DNA from: Ottowia thiooxydans DSM 14619
Lineage (GTDB): Bacteria > Pseudomonadota > Gammaproteobacteria > Burkholderiales > Burkholderiaceae_C
DNA length: 64,000 nucleotides
NCBI RefSeq assembly: GCF_000422885.1
Contig: NZ_AUGX01000012.1
Span: 62,001-126,000 of the forward strand
Reading direction: 5' to 3'
The position numbers and the translations under genes are program-made. The notes below the pieces were generated by a model. The model was not told the origin of the DNA and did not search any database. It was given only the letters and a program-made list of their open reading frames with translations. Positions 55,252 through 63,454 of the stretch are shown here, in pieces (the first letter of the stretch is position 1; each line of letters starts with the position of its first letter).

Positions 55252-56100
55252 TTACATGCGCAGCATGCGCCAAAAAATGATGGGCGCGTCTGCCTTTCCT
55301 ACGGTGGGGCGCCCCCGAAGAGTGCCGTAGCCAGTGGCGGCGATCTTGTCCAGAATGCGCAGACCGCCCTGCACTACTGCACGCAATTCCCAGCCGGCGC
55401 GGCCGGGAATACGGTGCACGAGCTGGGCGCCGCTCAGCATTCTGGCTCGTGCATCCTCCACACAGGCTTTTATGAGAAGTGTGCTTTCCCCGCTCTGCTG
55501 CATTTCAGGAAACTGGCGTGCGGGATCGCTGATGATGAACCCGTGCGCCGCGCAGTCGGCCAAGGGCAGGTAATAGCGGCCTCGCGGGATATCCACACTC
55601 AAATCCTGCCAGAAATTGATCAGCTGTAGTGCGGAGCATATGGCGTCGCTCTCGGCGTAGCGCTCTTCACCCCTCACGCCGTATAGGTGCAGCAACAAGC
55701 GGCCTACAGGGCTGGCTGAGCGGCTGCAGTAGTCGAGCAGGTCAGTCATGTCTGCATACGCGCTGCCATCGCGCGTCATGGTGACGTCTTGAGTAAAGGC
55801 TGAGAGCAGGTCATCCAGAGGCTGGGGGGGCAGATCAAATGCCGCCATTTGGGAGGCCAATGGCTCAAACACGGGCCGCCAGCGATTCGAAGGCGCCCGC
55901 TTTTTCACCACCGCGTGCAAATCTGCACGGTACGCCGCCAGGTCTGCCAAACGCTCGTTCGCGCTGGCGTGGCCTTCGTCGGCGATATCGTCGGCCGTTC
56001 GGGCGAAATGGTAGATCGCCGCGATAGGTGGCCGCAGATGAGGCGGGCACAACCAGGAGGCCACGGGGAAATTTTCGTAGTGATCAATGGATTGAGGCAT
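55252..56100 (-). CDS. hpnC: hydroxysqualene synthase HpnC
   Basis: HpnC converts presqualene diphosphate to hydroxysqualene. The aspartate-rich motifs are RTADDIADE and QLINFWQDLSVDIPRGRYYLP. The start MPQSIDHYENFPVAS is typical of HpnC, so the ATG at 56100 is preferred to 56127. First gene of hpnCDE; no squalene-hopene cyclase gene lies in the window, so hopanoid production is inferred only up to squalene. Confidence 0.93.
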   Translation of the reverse strand: MPQSIDHYENFPVASWLCPPHLRPPIAAIYHFARTADDIADEGHASANERLADLAAYRADLHAVVKKRAPSNRWRPVFEPLASQMAAFDLPPQPLDDLLSAFTQDVTMTRDGSAYADMTDLLDYCSRSASPVGRLLLHLYGVRGEERYAESDAICSALQLINFWQDLSVDIPRGRYYLPLADCAAHGFIISDPARQFPEMQQSGESTLLIKACVEDARARMLSGAQLVHRIPGRAGWELRAVVQGGLRILDKIAATGYGTLRGRPTVGKADAPIIFWRMLRM

Positions 56101-56212
56101 GGGCTCGCAATTGTGACCTGCGTGCAATGTCCACTCACAAAACCCACCGTGCGATCAGCGAGAATGAAACAAGACTTTGAGATCCCCACCCCCTCACCTT
56201 TTAACGCTCTTC

Positions 56213-57166
56213 ATGACATCAACGCTTCGCCAATGGGTTGTTACCGCCTCCGGTCTCCTGGCAACGCTGCTCGCGCCAGGAGCATGGGGTAAAGAATGCT
56301 TGCAAGCCTTCGTTCCTCCCACCGAGGCAGCCCTGTCTGCCGCGGCACAGCAAGCCCAAGACCGGGGCTTTCTCTGGAAGATCAGCAAGGCTGGAAAGCA
56401 TTCCTATTTGTACGGCACCATACACCTTGGCCGGCTGGAGTGGTGGGCGCCCGGGCCCAAGGTACAAGCTGCCATGGATGACAGCAGGGTTTTGGCTCTG
56501 GAGATGGACCTGAGCGATACAGCCACCGTGACCCAGCTTATGCAGGGGATGCGTGCTCAAGCTGGCGATTCACGCCTTGCACCTGAATTAACGGCGCGAT
56601 TACGCCAGCAGGCAGAGTCAGAATGCATTGATTGGAAGCCGCTCGAAGGCCTGCGCACTGAGTTTCAGCTCAGCACTGTCCTGGTAGCCGCCGCGCGCCG
56701 CCACCGGTTGGAGCCAGCGTATGGTGCTGAAACCATGTTGACCGCAATGGCAAAGCACCAGAAAAAACCGCTTCGTGCTTTGGAAACCGTTGATGAGCAG
56801 CTCAGCGCACTGCGCGCCAGCAACCTCGCCGAACTGACGGAGATGATGGCAGAGAGCTTGAGCGACCTTGAAAGCGGCGCCGCGACCCAGGTGCTGGTCA
56901 AACTGGCCCGAGCCTGGGCGGGGAGTGATGCCACAACCCTCCAAAACTATGAGCAATGGTGCGACTGCATGAATTCGCAAGCCGAACGCGCCATGGCGCG
57001 GCGCTTGCTCGATGAGCGCAACCTCACCCTTGCCTCCCGAATCGATGAACTGCATGCTGCCAGTGCCCCGGTATTCGGTGCAGTAGGCGCCCTGCATATG
57101 TTTGGCGCGGCGGGCCTGCCTGCGCTGCTGAAAGCGCGTGGCTACACCGTGGATATGGTGTTCTGA
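56213..57166 (+). CDS. TraB/GumN family protein, exported
   Basis: A protein of 317 residues with a signal peptide ([18 protein letters not shown]) and the TraB/GumN opening [19 protein letters not shown]. The C-terminal block [26 protein letters not shown] is the second family hallmark (GALHLPG-like). Members are related to metalloproteases but their substrates are mostly unknown. The ATG at 56213 was chosen for the signal peptide; the frame also opens with TTG at 56177. Divergent to hpnC. Confidence 0.87.
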   Translation: MTSTLRQWVVTASGLLATLLAPGAWGKECLQAFVPPTEAALSAAAQQAQDRGFLWKISKAGKHSYLYGTIHLGRLEWWAPGPKVQAAMDDSRVLALEMDLSDTATVTQLMQGMRAQAGDSRLAPELTARLRQQAESECIDWKPLEGLRTEFQLSTVLVAAARRHRLEPAYGAETMLTAMAKHQKKPLRALETVDEQLSALRASNLAELTEMMAESLSDLESGAATQVLVKLARAWAGSDATTLQNYEQWCDCMNSQAERAMARRLLDERNLTLASRIDELHAASAPVFGAVGALHMFGAAGLPALLKARGYTVDMVF

Positions 57167-57198
57167 TCCTGATCTCAACCCCGCCCCCTGCATCCGCT

Positions 57199-57771
57199 AT
57201 GCCCCGTCGCCTCCATCCTCGCGATTTCGAGAAGGACGCACCTTCCCTGGCGCACGCTTTGATCGGTGCCACCCTGCTGGTGGATGGGGTGGGTGGAATC
57301 ATCGTAGAGACCGAGGCCTATGACCGCTCTGAACCAGCCTCTCACTGCTACCCCGGGCCCACACCACGCAACCAGGCCATGTTTGGCCCTCCTGGCCGAG
57401 CCTATGTCTACCGAAGCTATGGCATCCATTGGTGCTTGAATTTTGTGTGTCGTGAGGAGCATCACGGCGCCGGGGTGCTGATCAGGGCGCTGGAGCCTAT
57501 GCAAGGCTTGGACCGCATGCGTGAAAGGCGAGGACTCCAAGACGAGCGCCTGCTCTGTGCGGGGCCTGGTCGCGTAGGCCAAGCTCTGGGCATCAGCTTG
57601 GCGCATTACGGTTTGCGGCTGGACGAGCCTCCGTTCGAAGTACTGGCTGTTCCCGCCACCCATCCTCCGGTGCAGGTGTTAGCTGGCCCGCGCATCGGCA
57701 TCTCCAAGGCGGTCGATTTGCCTTGGCGCTTTGGGTTGCGGGGATCTCGGTTCCTGAGTCGGCGGTTTTAG
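57199..57771 (+). CDS. mpg: 3-methyladenine DNA glycosylase (AAG/MPG family)
   Basis: The enzyme excises alkylated purines from DNA. The family signature [20 protein letters not shown] includes the catalytic glutamate, followed by [21 protein letters not shown] and the [14 protein letters not shown] tail. At 190 residues it has the size of bacterial AAG proteins. Its TAG stop codon is formed by the last two bases of a TTA target duplication and the first base of a MITE-like element. Confidence 0.93.
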   Translation: MPRRLHPRDFEKDAPSLAHALIGATLLVDGVGGIIVETEAYDRSEPASHCYPGPTPRNQAMFGPPGRAYVYRSYGIHWCLNFVCREEHHGAGVLIRALEPMQGLDRMRERRGLQDERLLCAGPGRVGQALGISLAHYGLRLDEPPFEVLAVPATHPPVQVLAGPRIGISKAVDLPWRFGLRGSRFLSRRF

Positions 57772-57945
57772 AGCCTGTTCAAAGTCTCTGCGCGAGGGCT
57801 ATTGTGTTCGAAAGACTGTGGATGCAAGGGGTGCGCCCATGCGACGAAAAACGCAGGGATACCTCGTGGTATCGCGAGTATTTTTAACGCCGCAGACGCT
57901 GTTTTTCGAGCGCAATAGGACCGCGAGGAGACTTTGAACAGGCTC
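57771..57945. mobile_element. 175-bp MITE-like element with 18-bp inverted ends and TTA duplication
   Basis: GAGCCTGTTCAAAGTCTC at 57771-57788 is exactly inverted at 57928-57945, and partial symmetry continues inward for about 30 more bases. Both sides are flanked by TTA (57768-57770 and 57946-57948). There is no coding capacity. The TNA-type 3-bp target duplication fits the IS1031 group of the IS5 family, suggesting a non-autonomous derivative (inferred). The interior has a GATACC-TCGT-GGTATC hairpin. Confidence 0.75.
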
Positions 57946-58065
57946 TTAGGCTCCCGGCCCTCTCGCGAGCTTTACGGAGCTTCAGTTACGAAAGCGGCCT
58001 GTGGGCGTTGTCTGACACGCAACCAGGCCTATAGACGACGGCAGGGCATGACAAGGACGTTCACA

Positions 58066-58485
58066 ATGAGTGCATACCCATTTCAGGCCATAACCCGAAT
58101 GATCCCTTTACTTCGCACCTCACTCGCCACCACGGCATGCGTGGGCGCGATTTCTTTTATCTCGGGATGTACATCTGTTTCCGTCAGTGATCACGGGCGT
58201 TTTTTTCAGTACGCATCTACCGAGGGCAAGGTGATTGCTGAGTACGACGGGCACGATTCCACCACTTGTGCGACTCATCTTCAGAACCTGCGAAGAAATA
58301 GCTCCCACGGTGCTGGGGCACTGCGTTGTTCCTCGGAATCAGCCGAAGCAAGCCTGCCCGCCAAGGCCCGCGTAGCAGATGCCGGTGGGACCGAGTTCAA
58401 CTTCAGGTTTGCCACTTTGGAGCAATGCCAACAAATGCTTCCGGCCATTGCAAGTGGGGGAAGTATTTTGCGCAATTGCTCCTGA
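58066..58485 (+). CDS. small putative lipoprotein
   Basis: The ATG at 58066 has an AAGGA nine bases upstream. The N-terminus carries a hydrophobic signal ending in a lipobox, ISGC, with Cys35 as lipidation site (Cys24 if the ATG at 58099 is used). The mature part of about 105 residues is polar and has three further cysteines (TTCATHLQNL, ALRCSS, EQCQQM, plus a C-terminal Cys). No known domain is recognised. A terminator follows directly. Confidence 0.65.
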   Translation: MSAYPFQAITRMIPLLRTSLATTACVGAISFISGCTSVSVSDHGRFFQYASTEGKVIAEYDGHDSTTCATHLQNLRRNSSHGAGALRCSSESAEASLPAKARVADAGGTEFNFRFATLEQCQQMLPAIASGGSILRNCS

Positions 58486-58504
58486 TCGCCAAAGCCGTCT
58501 CTAG

Positions 58505-58549
58505 CCGCAGCTCTTTCTCCTCCTCCCTTCCTCCTCGAGCTGCGGTTTT
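58505..58549 (+). terminator. terminator after the lipoprotein gene
   Basis: CCGCAGCTC and GAGCTGCGG pair around a pyrimidine-rich 23-base loop and are followed by TTTT, 20 bp after the stop codon. Confidence 0.6.
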
Positions 58550-58550
58550 C

Positions 58551-58582
58551 CAGCGATGATTTGCTTCGGCAAATCATCGCTG
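58551..58582. repeat. 14-bp perfect hairpin with TTCG loop
   Basis: CAGCGATGATTTGC and its exact complement enclose the stable TTCG loop. It directly follows the preceding terminator and lies 119 bp before the next small gene. It could be a second terminator or part of that gene's leader. Confidence 0.6.
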
Positions 58583-58700
58583 CTTTCTCCTCAAACCTCT
58601 CACTTGATTTCAAGTGGATGCGCCTTCGTCCGACGAAGCAACGATCACACACGATTAAGAATCAACACGCACTCTTTTATCGTTCAACCTGGAGTCCCGT

Positions 58701-58982
58701 ATGAATGCTGTTACCCCCGCTTCCCCGATCGACTACACCCAGGGCCAAGACGGAATGGCTCCTGGAGATCGTGCGAGAGCTCGTGTGCGTTCGCGCCTGG
58801 AGTTCCGCGCGGGAGATGGGCCGCTAATTGCCATAGAGCCTGACTACGCCCTTGAGTTGGAGCGCGCTGAGCAAAGTATGGTGGTGAGCTGGCAGGAAGA
58901 TGGGCAGCCAATGAATGCCGCCATTCCGCTTGTTGAATTCAATGAATTCATTGATACCGGCAAAGTCGTCATCGAGGTCTAA
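58701..58982 (+). CDS. small protein of unknown function, 93 aa
   Basis: The ATG has a good ribosome-binding site (CTGGAGTCCCGT). The product is acidic and soluble, with no signal peptide or transmembrane segment; the middle reads GPLIAIEPDYALELERAEQS and the end EFNEFIDTGKVVIEV. I do not recognise a domain. It stands between a lipoprotein gene and an opposite thioesterase gene. Confidence 0.6.
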   Translation: MNAVTPASPIDYTQGQDGMAPGDRARARVRSRLEFRAGDGPLIAIEPDYALELERAEQSMVVSWQEDGQPMNAAIPLVEFNEFIDTGKVVIEV

Positions 58983-59035
58983 TTTGTCCTGCTGGCGTTT
59001 CTATCAAGCGCCCCATCCTCACGCCTTTGCCGCGC

Positions 59036-59449
59036 TCACCACAGAATGACCTGGGAGCAACGGAACAGCGCCAATTTGCGGCCAGTTTCATTCACCACGG
59101 TGGCAGACCAGATCTGGGTGGTCCGGCCCATGTGATCTGCCACGGCTTCCACGCTCAATACGCCTTCTTTGGCCGTGCTCAGAAAGTTGGACTTCAACTC
59201 CAGCGTGGTAAATCCTTTCGCCCCCTCCGGTAAGTGCGCCACAGTGGCGTAGCCTGCGCAAGTGTCCGCCAGCAGAATCAGTGTGGCGGCATGGAGAAAT
59301 CCATTGGGGGCCATCATCCAAGGCGCGATGGTGAGCTCCATGGTCATCCGACCTTCTGAAATGGCGAGCGGCCGCAAGCCGAAGGTGCCCGGCAGTGTGC
59401 CTTTTTGACGTTCCAGGAATTTCTCTACGGTTTGATTGGTTCTAAGCAT
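59036..59449 (-). CDS. PaaI family thioesterase (hotdog fold)
   Basis: A 137-residue hotdog-fold thioesterase: LTIAPWMMAPNGFLHAATLILLADTCAGYA contains the NGxxHA(A/G) motif typical of this group, followed by GFTTLELKSNFLSTA. Members hydrolyse acyl-CoA, often phenylacetyl- or hydroxyphenyl-CoA; the substrate here is unknown. The ATG at 59449 fits the family length; the frame opens at 59521. Confidence 0.87.
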   Translation of the reverse strand: MLRTNQTVEKFLERQKGTLPGTFGLRPLAISEGRMTMELTIAPWMMAPNGFLHAATLILLADTCAGYATVAHLPEGAKGFTTLELKSNFLSTAKEGVLSVEAVADHMGRTTQIWSATVVNETGRKLALFRCSQVILW

Positions 59450-59888
59450 TTTCAGTCCAAGGTAGGGGTGAATGGGCCATGACTCTCGATCACATTGCAG
59501 TCTGACCGCCGGGGCGTGCAATCAGATGCTCAGCAGGCCAATTGCCTCACGCGCGACACGCGTATCGAATTCCCCGCTCATTCTGCTTCGCTCTACCCCG
59601 CTCATTCTGCTTCGCTCTAGATAAGACCAGCAAGCATCGCCTGGAAATTGAGAATGCCCGAGCGCTCTAGGGAACCTCTGCAAAACCCCTCTCGTTGCCA
59701 AATCGCTGGAAATACTTGTACTACTTTGAGGTCTTTACCTTAAAAAAGAGTATTTTTGTTCTAATAAAAGCCAGAATATGGCCTGAGATCGGTGCACAAT
59801 CCGCCGATACACCCGAGGGAAGGGTGGCTCCCCGCTCTGACGGCGCCAGATTCAAGCGTTATGACCGGAGCCTATAACGACTCAAACT
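59450..59888. other. intergenic region between thioesterase and OPT transporter genes
   Basis: The two genes are divergent. Apart from the tandem repeat at 59572-59619, the region holds an AT-rich stretch (about 59695-59770) that may carry the promoter of the OPT gene. A short open frame there (59695-59877) shows no protein-like features. Confidence 0.6.
59572..59619. repeat. two perfect tandem copies of a 24-bp unit
   Basis: The unit begins CCCCGCTCATTCTGC and ends TTCGCTCTA; copies occupy 59572-59595 and 59596-59619 without mismatch. This could be a recent duplication and a variable-number site. No hairpin or binding-site symmetry is obvious. Confidence 0.8.
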
Positions 59889-61895
59889 ATGAAAAAAGAC
59901 AATTTCTCGCGTGAATTCACCGTGCGCGGCGTTCTTTTGGGTGCGCTGATCACTCTGGCCTTCACGGCGGCCAACGTGTATCTGGGATTGAAGGTTGGGT
60001 TGACCTTCGCTTCCGCAATCCCGGCAGCCGTGATTTCCATGGCACTCCTTTACCGCTTCAAGGATTCCAACATCCTTGAAAACAATCTGGTGCAGACCCA
60101 GGCGTCTGCATCGGGAACACTTTCATCCGTGATCTTCGCGCTGCCGGCCTTGCTGATGCTGGGGCTTTGGTCAGGCTTCCCGTTCTGGCAAACGTCGCTG
60201 ATCTGCGCTGCCGGCGGTACGTTGGGCGTGCTCTATACGGTGCCCCTGCGCCGAGTCATGGTGGTGCAATCAAACTTGCCTTACCCTGAGGGGGTCGCAG
60301 CAGCAGAAGTACTGCGCGTGGGAGACCAAAAGCGCCACCAGGATGAGACTGGTGCCCATACTGGTTCAAAGAACTCCAGTCTCCACGACCTCGGCTGGAG
60401 TGCGGGCCTTGCAGCCCTGTTCGGCTTCATGAGCAGCGGCCTGCGCGTTCTGGGCGAATCATTCAGCGCCTGGATTCCCGTGGGCAACGTGGCATTCCGC
60501 GTGGCGGCAGGCTTTTCGCCAGCGTTATTGGCCGCTGGCTACCTCATGGGCATGGCGGCGGGGATTTCGGTGCTGCTGGGTTTGGTGTTGTGCTGGGGCG
60601 TGGTGGTGCCTTGGCTGACCGCAGAGGCCACGCCATTAGCGGGACAAGCTGTGAGCGATCTCGCCAATCAATTGTGGGCCAGCAAGGCGCGCTTTCTTGG
60701 CGCAGGAGTGATTGGCATCTCGGCGCTCTGGACTGTGGGTACATTAGCGCGCCCGATCATCCGCGCCATCCGCAGCCAGCCTGCACGGGCAGAGGTGGCT
60801 GCTGGCACCCCCCGCGATGAAACCGATGAAGACATGCCTCGCAGCTGGATGCTGATCATCGGCCTGGCGGCGCTGGCAGTGCTCTTTGGAGTCGTCACCA
60901 GTTTCATTCAGGATTACATGCCAGAGCTGAGCAGTGCCGCGCTCTACAGCCTCGCAGGTTTGTGCGTGCTCTTCGCTTCGGTTTTTGGGTTTCTGGTTGC
61001 AGCCGCTTGCGGCTACATGGCCGGGCTGGTGGGTTCATCTGCCAGCCCTATATCAGGCATTGGCATCATTGCCACCATTCTCATGGGGCTTTCATTGCTG
61101 GGTTTGCATTCGCTGGTACCTGGGTTTGAGGCCAGCGTCTCGGGGAAGCTCGGTGTGGGGCTGGTGCTGTTTATGGTGGCGATCATCCTGGCCATGGCTG
61201 CCATTTCCAATGACAACCTTCAGGACTTGAAAACCGGATACATCGTAGGTGCGACACCCCGGCGCCAACAGGTGGTGCTCATTATTGGCTGCCTGGTTGG
61301 AGGTGCCGTCATTCCTCCTGTGCTCAATCTGCTTTACAACGCTTATGGCTTTGCAGGATCAATGCCGCGAGAAGGCATGGACGCGACTCAAGCCCTGGCT
61401 GCACCGCAAGCGACTTTGATGAACCAGATTGCCACGGGCATCTTCAGCGGTTCGTTGGACTGGAGCATGCTTGGTTTAGGCATTGCGATCGGTATTGCGG
61501 TGATCATTGCGGATGTCACGCTGCGGCGCTCTGGCAAGGGGGCATTGCCACCGCTGGCGGTAGGCCTGGGAATTTACTTGCCACCCACCATTGGCCTGAC
61601 CCTCACCGCAGGCGCTGTACTGGGCTATCTCATCAAACGCGCCATTGACGCGCGCGCCAAACATGCCGGCAAGGCATGGGCCGCAGCGGCCGAAGAACGC
61701 GGGTTGCTTTTAGCTTCAGGTTTGATCGTAGGCGAAAGCCTGATGGGCCTGGTGATTGCGTCGCTGATAGGCTTCAGCGGCAAAGACGCGCCACTCGCGC
61801 TGGTGGCGGAAGGATTTGCGCCAGCGATGTGGTTAGGCCTGCTGGGCTTCATCGGGATCGCTGTGTTCTTCTACAAACGGGCGGTTCGCGCCTAA
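59889..61895 (+). CDS. OPT family oligopeptide transporter
   Basis: A 668-residue polytopic membrane protein with about 14-16 predicted transmembrane helices. Family blocks are NVYLGLKVGLTFASAIPAAV near the start, NLPYPEGVAAAEVLRVG, and a late LASGLIVGESLMGLVIA. Bacterial OPT proteins are thought to import small peptides or metal-peptide complexes with protons. It is the only gene of its unit and converges with metQ. Confidence 0.92.
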   Translation: MKKDNFSREFTVRGVLLGALITLAFTAANVYLGLKVGLTFASAIPAAVISMALLYRFKDSNILENNLVQTQASASGTLSSVIFALPALLMLGLWSGFPFWQTSLICAAGGTLGVLYTVPLRRVMVVQSNLPYPEGVAAAEVLRVGDQKRHQDETGAHTGSKNSSLHDLGWSAGLAALFGFMSSGLRVLGESFSAWIPVGNVAFRVAAGFSPALLAAGYLMGMAAGISVLLGLVLCWGVVVPWLTAEATPLAGQAVSDLANQLWASKARFLGAGVIGISALWTVGTLARPIIRAIRSQPARAEVAAGTPRDETDEDMPRSWMLIIGLAALAVLFGVVTSFIQDYMPELSSAALYSLAGLCVLFASVFGFLVAAACGYMAGLVGSSASPISGIGIIATILMGLSLLGLHSLVPGFEASVSGKLGVGLVLFMVAIILAMAAISNDNLQDLKTGYIVGATPRRQQVVLIIGCLVGGAVIPPVLNLLYNAYGFAGSMPREGMDATQALAAPQATLMNQIATGIFSGSLDWSMLGLGIAIGIAVIIADVTLRRSGKGALPPLAVGLGIYLPPTIGLTLTAGAVLGYLIKRAIDARAKHAGKAWAAAAEERGLLLASGLIVGESLMGLVIASLIGFSGKDAPLALVAEGFAPAMWLGLLGFIGIAVFFYKRAVRA

Positions 61896-61926
61896 GCGCG
61901 CCCGCCCATCAAGCCTGGCGCATGGT

Positions 61927-62751
61927 TTATTGCAAGAACGCAGGCTTGGCGTAGCCCTTGAATTTGCTGTCCACCACGGTCTGGAACTCTTTAGAGCGGT
62001 AGGCTTCTGTCAGATCCTTCGCCCAGGCCGCGTCTTTATCTGCACGCTTGACGGCAACCACATTGAGATAGTGGTCAGGCGTTTTTTCGAGCGACACCGC
62101 CTCTGTCAGTTTCAGGCCTGAAGAGATTGCAAAATTGCCGTTGATGATGGCGTATTCTGTGTCGCCCAGCGAACGCGGCAGTTGCGCAGCTTCAAGCGGA
62201 ATGAACTTCAGCTTCCGAGTGTTCTGGTCGATATCCTTCTCGGAGGCGCGCAGGGGATCAATACCGCTTTTGAGCGTCACCAATTTGGCCTGCTCCAGCA
62301 GAACGAGCGCACGTGCCAGATTGCTTGGGTCATTCGGCAAGGTGAAGCGGTCGCCTTCCTTGGCTTCAGCCAAGGTCTTGCGTTTGGTCGAATAGACACC
62401 CAGCGGCGCAATCGGACCTTGCACCAGCTCCACAATATCAAGCTTCTGGTCTGTAGCGAATTTCTTGAGGTAGACCAGATGCTGGAAGAAGTTGGCATCA
62501 AGCGATCCTTGTGCCAGCGCCAGATTGGGCTGCACGTAGTCGTTGAATTCCACCAGCTTGACCTTGTAGCCCTTCTTCTCCAGGATAGGGACGATGCCCT
62601 GCTTGAGCTGGTCTATGTTGGAGCCGGCAGTACCGCCGATGGTGAGCTCCTTTTTGGCGCTTTGCGCGCTGGCTTGCAAAGACAAGCCTCCAAGCGAGAC
62701 AGCGGCAAAAGCCAGGGCGAGAACGGAACGGCGCAGAGGTGTGTGTTTCAT
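61927..62751 (-). CDS. metQ: methionine ABC transporter substrate-binding protein MetQ
   Basis: A NlpA/MetQ-family binding protein of 274 residues. Family blocks are KKELTIGGTAGSNIDQLKQG, LDANFFQHLVYL and DTEYAIINGNFAISSGL. The signal peptide (LAFAAVSLGGLSLQASAQ) has no lipobox cysteine, so unlike E. coli MetQ this should be a soluble periplasmic protein. Last gene of metNIQ; it starts 40 bp after metI. No SAM riboswitch is visible in that gap. Confidence 0.92.
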   Translation of the reverse strand: MKHTPLRRSVLALAFAAVSLGGLSLQASAQSAKKELTIGGTAGSNIDQLKQGIVPILEKKGYKVKLVEFNDYVQPNLALAQGSLDANFFQHLVYLKKFATDQKLDIVELVQGPIAPLGVYSTKRKTLAEAKEGDRFTLPNDPSNLARALVLLEQAKLVTLKSGIDPLRASEKDIDQNTRKLKFIPLEAAQLPRSLGDTEYAIINGNFAISSGLKLTEAVSLEKTPDHYLNVVAVKRADKDAAWAKDLTEAYRSKEFQTVVDSKFKGYAKPAFLQ

Positions 62752-62791
62752 GATGACGATAGGTTGGAGTTAAGAAAAGAAACGAAAATAT

Positions 62792-63454
62792 TCAACGCTT
62801 GTCCAGACGACGTGCGCTCGTGGTACCTGCAAACTGAATGATCTGAACCAGTACCACGAGCAGGGCGACGGTCATCACCATCACGTCTGTCTGGAAACGG
62901 TAATAGCCGTAGCGGATGGCGAGATCACCGATACCGCCACCGCCAACGACGCCGGCAATAGCCGAATACGATAGGAAGCTCACCGCAAGCACAGTGAACG
63001 CCAGCACCAGGCCGGAGCGGGCTTCCACGATCAGCACGCGCCAGATGATCTGAAGCTCTGTGGCGCCCATGGCGTGGGCCGCTTCAATGACGCCTCGCGG
63101 AACCTCACGCAAACACTGATCCACCAGGCGGGCCAGGTACGGGATCGCGGCCACAGACAGCGGAACCGCAGCGGCTAATGGGCCAATGGAAGTGCCCGCA
63201 ATCACCCGCGTGAAGGGCACCAGCGCCACCAGCAGAATGATGAAGGGAAACGAACGTACGGTGTTCACAATCCAGTTCAGCACCAAGTGCACAGGCTTGT
63301 TCTCCAGCGACTGCCCGGGGCTCAGCAAGAACAACAAAATCCCCAGCGGCCCGCCGATTAGCAGAGCCGCGCTCAGCCCTATGGCCAACATCAAAAATGT
63401 CTGGCCGATTGCAATGCCCAGCTCGGGCAAGATGGCAACAATGTTCTCAGGCAT
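62792..63454 (-). CDS. metI: methionine ABC transporter permease MetI
   Basis: An inner-membrane permease (220 aa, five or six helices) for D/L-methionine. The coupling block [25 protein letters not shown] and [26 protein letters not shown] are diagnostic for MetI. The ATG at 63454 overlaps the end of metN by eight bases; the longer frame to 63565 would lie inside metN. Confidence 0.94.
   Translation of the reverse strand: MPENIVAILPELGIAIGQTFLMLAIGLSAALLIGGPLGILLFLLSPGQSLENKPVHLVLNWIVNTVRSFPFIILLVALVPFTRVIAGTSIGPLAAAVPLSVAAIPYLARLVDQCLREVPRGVIEAAHAMGATELQIIWRVLIVEARSGLVLAFTVLAVSFLSYSAIAGVVGGGGIGDLAIRYGYYRFQTDVMVMTVALLVVLVQIIQFAGTTSARRLDKR

Noticed and set aside
58556-58843. Plus-strand frame overlapping the TTCG hairpin
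   Set aside because: It overlaps the better supported 58701-58982 gene in another frame and has no ribosome-binding site.
62752-62791. Possible SAM riboswitch in front of metQ
   Set aside because: The gap to metI is only about 40 bp and shows no conserved riboswitch core; any such element would lie upstream of metN outside the window.
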